This document shows, in pieces, positions 7,466-10,653 of a stretch of 10,653 nt of DNA. Numbering within the stretch: position 1 is the stretch's first letter; every line of letters begins with the position of its first letter. The notes under the pieces were generated by a model. It made no database searches, was not told the DNA's origin, and saw only the letters and a list, made by a program, of their open reading frames with translations. Location: assembly GCA_030040475.1 (NCBI GenBank), contig JASHTQ010000080.1, positions 1-10,653 on the forward strand, in the 5' to 3' direction. The DNA comes from Streptosporangiaceae bacterium. Lineage in GTDB: Bacteria > Actinomycetota > Actinomycetes > Streptosporangiales > Streptosporangiaceae. The translations under genes were made by a program, and so were the position numbers.

Positions 7466-8023
7466 ATGCCCGTCTATTTCTACGACCCGCCGGAGAGATT
7501 CGTGGCGGGCGCGGTGGGGCAGCCAGGAGAGCGGATCTTCTACCTGCAGGCCACCTCTACCGGCCGGGTGACCAGCGTGGTCCTGGAGAAATTCCAGGTG
7601 AGCCTGCTGGCGGAGCGCATCGACGAGCTTCTCGACGAGGTGCTCAGGCGAACCGGCGGATCCGAGGTACCTGCCGCCGCTCCGGCCGCGCTTGTCGACG
7701 ACGATCCGCTTGACCTGCCGCTGCTCGAGGATTTCCGGGTGGGCGCGATCGCGCTGGCGTGGGACGGCGACGGCGGCATGGTGGTCATCGAGGCGCAGGA
7801 GGAATCGGATGAGCCGGTGGAGCCGCTGGCCGATGACATCCCCGCCGACGGCCCGGGCGTGCTGCGCGTCAGGATCACGCCGGGAGCCGCGCGTGCGTTC
7901 GCGCAGCGGGCGCTGAAGATCGTCTCGGCGGGCCGGCCGCCGTGCCCGCTGTGCGGCCTGCCGCTGGATGCGGACGGGCACATCTGCCCGCGGCAGAACG
8001 GCCACCGCGCCGGCCATGCTTGA
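7466..8023 (+). CDS. DUF3090 family protein with C-terminal zinc-ribbon-like motif
   Basis: This 185-residue protein matches the actinobacterial DUF3090 family (TIGR03847, recalled), whose function is not established. It opens with MPVYFYDPPERFVAGAVGQPG, typical of the family, and has a mixed alpha/beta body with an acidic middle (about 78-125). The C-terminus carries CPLC at 160-163, then HIC at 172-174 and further histidines at 180 and 184. This CxxC...HxC...H set could bind one zinc ion. I chose the ATG at 7466, preceded by AGGATAGGA at 7455-7463; an in-frame ATG at 7319 would add 49 residues read through the preceding gene's tail and is unlikely. The gene begins four bases after the phosphatase stop and overlaps the next gene by eight bases, so the three products are likely made together. 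Confidence 0.92.
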   Translation: MPVYFYDPPERFVAGAVGQPGERIFYLQATSTGRVTSVVLEKFQVSLLAERIDELLDEVLRRTGGSEVPAAAPAALVDDDPLDLPLLEDFRVGAIALAWDGDGGMVVIEAQEESDEPVEPLADDIPADGPGVLRVRITPGAARAFAQRALKIVSAGRPPCPLCGLPLDADGHICPRQNGHRAGHA

Positions 8024-8798
8024 CCCGGCGGACACCGAAGACGGCGAGCAGGCCGCCCTTGACCTGCTGGCTACCGGGAAGCTTGAGGTCAAGGGGCGGC
8101 TGGTCGACGCGTCCAACGCGACGCTGTACTGCACGATCGGGCCGGCGGGCCGTGCCGCCCGCGGCGGGCAGGCCGCGAAGAAGACCGGGGCCGCCGAGGT
8201 CGCATGCGTCTACAAGCCGATCGCCGGCGAGCGGCCGCTGTGGGATTTCCCCGTCGGCACGCTGGCCGGACGGGAGGTCGCGGCCTACGCGGTATCCCGT
8301 GCGGCGGGCTGGGATGTGGTCCCGCCGACGGTGATGCGGGACGGGCCGTTCGGGCCCGGCATGTGCCAGCTGTGGATCGACCATGACGTGGACGTGGACC
8401 TGATCGCCCTGTCCCGCCGCAGCGACCACGCGGGCCTGCGCGACATGGCCGTGTTCGATGCCGTGGTGAACAACGCCGACAGGAAGATCGGGCACCTGCT
8501 GCCGGTCGCCGACGGCCACCTGTACGGCTGCGATCACGGGGTGTGCTTCGCCGAAGACTACAAGCTGCGTACCGTGCTGTGGCAGTGGCGCGGCAAGAGC
8601 CTGCCGCGGCGCTCGGTGGAAGCGCTGCGCCGCCTGAACGCCGAGCTCACCGAGGGCGGCCTGGCCGGCGAGCTCGCCGATCTGCTGACCGAGAGCGAGA
8701 TCAGCGCGACCAGGATCAGGGTGGAAACGCTCCTCAAGCACCGAGTCCACCCGTACCCGCCGACGGACTGGCCCGCCGTCCCCTGGCCCCCCGTCTAG
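8016..8798 (+). CDS. PI3/4-kinase-like protein, SCO1664 family
   Basis: This 260-residue protein resembles the actinobacterial SCO1664/TIGR03843 family, described as phosphatidylinositol 3- and 4-kinase-like (recalled). Kinase-like elements seen are a candidate ATP-binding lysine in VYKPIAGERPLWDFP (Lys67), Glu87 in the following helix, a catalytic-loop-like DAVVNNADRKIGHLL (148-162, with Asn153, Asp155 and Arg156), and a DFG-like metal motif CDHGVCF (Asp173). No lipid-binding domain or membrane helix is visible, and the protein is far shorter than eukaryotic PI kinases, so the substrate could be a small molecule or a protein. The ATG at 8016 overlaps the DUF3090 stop by eight bases and fits coupled translation. 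An in-frame ATG at 7968 would overlap the zinc-motif codons and adds low-complexity residues. Its stop codon lies in the first copy of a 13-bp tandem repeat. Confidence 0.88.
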   Translation: MLDPADTEDGEQAALDLLATGKLEVKGRLVDASNATLYCTIGPAGRAARGGQAAKKTGAAEVACVYKPIAGERPLWDFPVGTLAGREVAAYAVSRAAGWDVVPPTVMRDGPFGPGMCQLWIDHDVDVDLIALSRRSDHAGLRDMAVFDAVVNNADRKIGHLLPVADGHLYGCDHGVCFAEDYKLRTVLWQWRGKSLPRRSVEALRRLNAELTEGGLAGELADLLTESEISATRIRVETLLKHRVHPYPPTDWPAVPWPPV

Positions 8799-8831
8799 CG
8801 GCCCTGTCTAGCGGCCCTGTCTAGCGGCCCC
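8793..8831 (+). repeat. Three tandem 13-bp copies carrying the kinase stop codon
   Basis: GTCTAGCGGCCCT occurs at 8793-8805 and 8806-8818, and with a last-base change at 8819-8831. The first copy contains the TAG stop at 8796-8798. Because 13 is not a multiple of three, the three TAG triplets (8796, 8809, 8822) fall in three different frames, so the array stops translation in every + frame. Confidence 0.92.
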
Positions 8832-8871
8832 GGGCTCAGGCACCGCCGGCCCAGGGCTCAGGCACCGCCGG
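8832..8871 (-). repeat. 22-bp direct repeat carrying the PAC2 stop codon
   Basis: GGGCTCAGGCACCGCCGG is found at 8832-8849 and again at 8854-8871, a period of 22 bp. Read on the - strand, the copy at 8854-8871 encodes the last PAC2 residues and its TGA (8858-8860). The other copy repeats these codons and the stop just beyond the gene. It directly abuts the 13-bp array of the convergent kinase gene. Confidence 0.9.
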
Positions 8872-9808
8872 GACCCGCGGGTCCTCCCGCGCCCCCGTGC
8901 CGCCTGAAGTACCGCTCGAACTCGCGCGCGATGGCGTCGCCGCTGGCCTCGGGCAATTCCATCGCGTCCTTCGCCTCCTCGAGGGTCCTGACGTACTCCG
9001 CGACCTCGGAGTCCTGCTGCGCGAGCTCGTCGACCCCGCGCTCCCAGGCACGCGCCTCGTCGGGCAGGTCGGCAAGCGGCAGCGGCGCGTCGAGGATGTC
9101 CTCCACGCCGCGCAGCAGCGCCAGCGTGGCCTTCGGGCTCGGCGGCTGAGCCACGTAGTGCGGCACCTGCGCCCACAACGAGACGGTGGGGATACCCGCG
9201 CCGGTGCAGATGTGCTGGAACACCCCGACTATCCCGGTGGGGCCCTTGTAGTCGCTGCGGCCCACGCCGCTCAGGCCGCTGGCCAGCTTGGCGTTCGACG
9301 AGCCGACGGACACCGGCACCGGCCGCGTATGCGGCGCGTCCGCGAGCAGCGCGCCGAGCAGGATGACGAGCTCGACGCCGAGGCTCTCCAGGCTTGCCAC
9401 GAGTTCCTCGCTGAAGGCGCGCCACCGCATGTTCGGCTCGATGCCGTGGATCAAGACGACGTCGCGGGCCAGACCGGTAGGCGGCGCGGAGTCGCCGTCG
9501 GGCTGAGCGCGGGCCAGCGAGATCCTGGTCGTCGGCCAGATCAGGCGCTGGGTCCGGCCGTCCTCTATCTCGACCACCGGCCTGTTGACCTGGAAGTCGT
9601 AGTAATCTTCGGGGTCGATCGCGCCGATGGGCGTCGCCTGCCAGGCGATGCCCAGGTGGTTGACTACCCCACTGGCCGCCTCGCCCGCGTCGTTCCAGCC
9701 TTCGAACCCGGCGATGGCGACCGGAGAGGTGAGGTCCCCGATATCGTTGAACTCGATGACTCGCCACCTCCCAGTAGGTCGAGCACGTCGCAAGCTCAGG
9801 GTCGTCAC
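8858..9808 (-). CDS. PAC2 family protein
   Basis: This protein, up to 316 residues, belongs to the PAC2 (proteasome assembly chaperone 2) family found in actinobacteria, which carry 20S proteasomes; the molecular role of this branch is unsettled. Motifs in order: GFEGWNDAGEAAS (34-46), HGIEPNMRW (121-129), LGALLADAPHTRPVPV (151-166), YKGPTGI (187-193), SLWAQVPHYV (210-219) and PSPKATLALL (223-232). A charged helical C-terminus (about 255-305) and a Gly/Pro-rich tail follow. It converges on the kinase-like gene and diverges from metH. The start is uncertain: the GTG at 9808 is the only standard start nearby but gives an Arg-rich N-terminus, while a ribosome-binding-like GGGAGGTGG sits inside the first codons (9772-9764). 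Confidence 0.9.
   Translation of the reverse strand: MTTLSLRRARPTGRWRVIEFNDIGDLTSPVAIAGFEGWNDAGEAASGVVNHLGIAWQATPIGAIDPEDYYDFQVNRPVVEIEDGRTQRLIWPTTRISLARAQPDGDSAPPTGLARDVVLIHGIEPNMRWRAFSEELVASLESLGVELVILLGALLADAPHTRPVPVSVGSSNAKLASGLSGVGRSDYKGPTGIVGVFQHICTGAGIPTVSLWAQVPHYVAQPPSPKATLALLRGVEDILDAPLPLADLPDEARAWERGVDELAQQDSEVAEYVRTLEEAKDAMELPEASGDAIAREFERYFRRHGGAGGPAGPGGA
8871..8884. other. 14-bp perfect palindrome in the PAC2 3' coding end
   Basis: GGACCCGCGGGTCC reads the same on both strands. It lies within the PAC2 Gly/Pro-rich tail codons and next to the tandem repeats. It could form a small hairpin in the PAC2 transcript, but no T-run follows, so I do not call it a terminator. Confidence 0.4.
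9764..9772 (-). promoter_or_regulatory. Ribosome-binding-like sequence inside the annotated PAC2 start region
   Basis: On the - strand GGGAGGTGG is followed by CGAGTC and then in-frame ATC at 9757 (codon 18 of the GTG-started frame). Its strength and position raise the possibility that translation begins near codons 17-18 with a non-standard codon. It may equally be chance. Confidence 0.3.
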
Positions 9809-9890
9809 CTACAGCCTACGTGGTCAGCCTTGCTCGTCGGGTTACCTGTCGGCGTGTCCGCCGGCGCTGCGGAAACTTCGAGGCGATGCC

Positions 9891-9896
9891 TACAAT
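9891..9896 (+). promoter_or_regulatory. Candidate -10 element of the metH promoter
   Basis: TACAAT is a five-of-six match to TATAAT. It predicts a transcript start near 9903 and a leader of about 17 bases containing the G-run at 9912-9917 as ribosome-binding site. The -35 region is weak. A second TAnnnT (TAGGAT at 9905-9910) is closer to the ATG and would give a leaderless mRNA. Confidence 0.4.
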
Positions 9897-9919
9897 GGCT
9901 TGCCTAGGATTGGGGGGTA

Positions 9920-10653
9920 ATGAGTACGCTACGAACCGCACTTGCCGAGCGAGTCGTGGTGGCAGACGGGGCCATCGGCACAATGCTCCAGGCGAGCGAT
10001 GCCACCATCGATGATTTCGCAGGATACGAGGGTTGCAACGAGATACTGAACGTCACCAGGCCGGACATCGTCACCGGGATTCACGAGGCCTACCTCGAGG
10101 CGGGCGCGGACTGCGTGACCACGAACTCGTTCGGCGCGAACCTCGGCAACCTCGGCGAATACGGCATCGCCGACCGGATCGCCGAGCTGTCCGAGGCGTC
10201 CGCCCGGCTGGCCCGCGCCGCGGCCGACCGCTGGGCCACGCCCGGCCGCCCGCGCTGGGTGCTCGGCTCGATCGGCCCGGGCACGAAGCTGCCCACGCTC
10301 GGCCACACCACGTTCCGCGAGCTGCGCGACACCTACCAGGTCAACGCCGAGGCCCTGCTGCGCGGCGGCGCCGACGCGCTGATCGTGGAGACCTGCCAGG
10401 ACCTGCTCCAGGCCAAGGCGGCCATCATCGGATGCAAGCGAGCGGTGGCACGCCTGGCCCCCGATGCGCCGATCATCGTGCAGGTCACGATCGAGACCAC
10501 GGGGGCGATGCTGCTCGGCAGCGAGATCGGCGCCGCGCTGACCGCCCTCGAGCCGCTCGGCGTCGACATGATCGGGCTGAACTGCGCGACCGGGCCCGGC
10601 GAGATGAGCGAGCACCTGCGCTACCTGGCCGCCCACGCGCGCGTCGCGCTGTC
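9920..10653 (+). CDS. metH: Cobalamin-dependent methionine synthase MetH, N-terminal part
   Basis: The first 244 residues of methionine synthase are present; the frame is open to the window edge, so the gene is 3'-truncated. This part is the homocysteine-binding TIM-barrel domain. Seen are VVADGAIGTMLQ (13-24), the NVTRPDIV segment (44-51), EAGADCVTTNSFGAN (60-74), GSIGPGTKLPTLGHTTF (116-132), GGADALIVETCQDL (149-162) and IGLNCATGP (218-226). Cys222 in that last motif corresponds to the first zinc ligand that activates homocysteine. The folate, cobalamin and SAM-activation domains would lie downstream. The ATG at 9920 is preceded by a G-run at 9912-9917. The 111-bp gap to the divergent PAC2 gene is too short for a full cobalamin riboswitch, so B12 control through that element is unlikely here. 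A MetH-like homocysteine methyltransferase without the later domains cannot be excluded. Confidence 0.92.
   Translation, partial: MSTLRTALAERVVVADGAIGTMLQASDATIDDFAGYEGCNEILNVTRPDIVTGIHEAYLEAGADCVTTNSFGANLGNLGEYGIADRIAELSEASARLARAAADRWATPGRPRWVLGSIGPGTKLPTLGHTTFRELRDTYQVNAEALLRGGADALIVETCQDLLQAKAAIIGCKRAVARLAPDAPIIVQVTIETTGAMLLGSEIGAALTALEPLGVDMIGLNCATGPGEMSEHLRYLAAHARVAL

Noticed and set aside
8793..8871. CRISPR-like array or mobile-element ends
   Set aside because: The repeats are directly abutting with no unique spacers, and there are no terminal inverted repeats or transposase nearby.
8897..9907. A 336-codon + strand frame opposite the PAC2 gene
   Set aside because: The - strand frame has all PAC2 motifs; the + frame is Arg/Gly-rich shadow sequence.
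9809..9919. Cobalamin or SAM riboswitch upstream of metH
   Set aside because: The gap is too short for a cobalamin riboswitch and I saw no B12-box or SAM-like fold.

Overview
The window looks like chromosomal DNA from a high-GC Gram-positive actinobacterium. Third codon positions are almost all G or C, GTG starts are used, gene families are typical of the phylum (DUF1707-FHA, DUF3090, SCO1664-type kinase-like protein, PAC2), and one gene order resembles the region between Rv2135c and Rv2124c of Mycobacterium tuberculosis (recalled, not searched). I cannot name a genus. No tRNA, rRNA, insertion sequence, prophage or CRISPR array was seen.

Left part (1-5695, + strand): a peptide-type ABC importer operon, cut at its 5' end. 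It holds the C-terminal part of a family 5 solute-binding protein, two DppB/DppC-type permeases, and one long ATPase that joins DppD-like and DppF-like halves in a single polypeptide. A strong 18-bp stem-loop separates the binding-protein gene from the first permease gene and may set their relative expression. The substrate is probably di- or oligopeptides but cannot be fixed from sequence.

Middle (5696-6609, + strand): a gene for a DUF1707-FHA protein, with its own promoter-like sequence positioned for a nearly leaderless mRNA. It is probably a phosphothreonine-binding adaptor.

Right-middle (6658-8798, + strand): a tight three-gene unit of a histidine-phosphatase superfamily enzyme, a DUF3090 protein with a C-terminal zinc-ribbon-like motif, and a PI3/4-kinase-like protein. 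The genes are 4 bp apart and then overlap by 8 bp. A phosphatase, a kinase-like protein and a small zinc-site protein kept together without a known substrate is the best candidate here for an undescribed system. In related actinobacteria this trio lies beside mshC of mycothiol synthesis; mshC is not at that place here.

Right end (8799-10653): a PAC2-family gene on the - strand converges on the trio. The 59-bp junction consists mainly of two tandem repeats, each duplicating the stop codon of its neighbouring gene. Divergent from PAC2, across 111 bp, is the start of metH (cobalamin-dependent methionine synthase), which runs off the window. No stretch over 300 bp lacks a gene.
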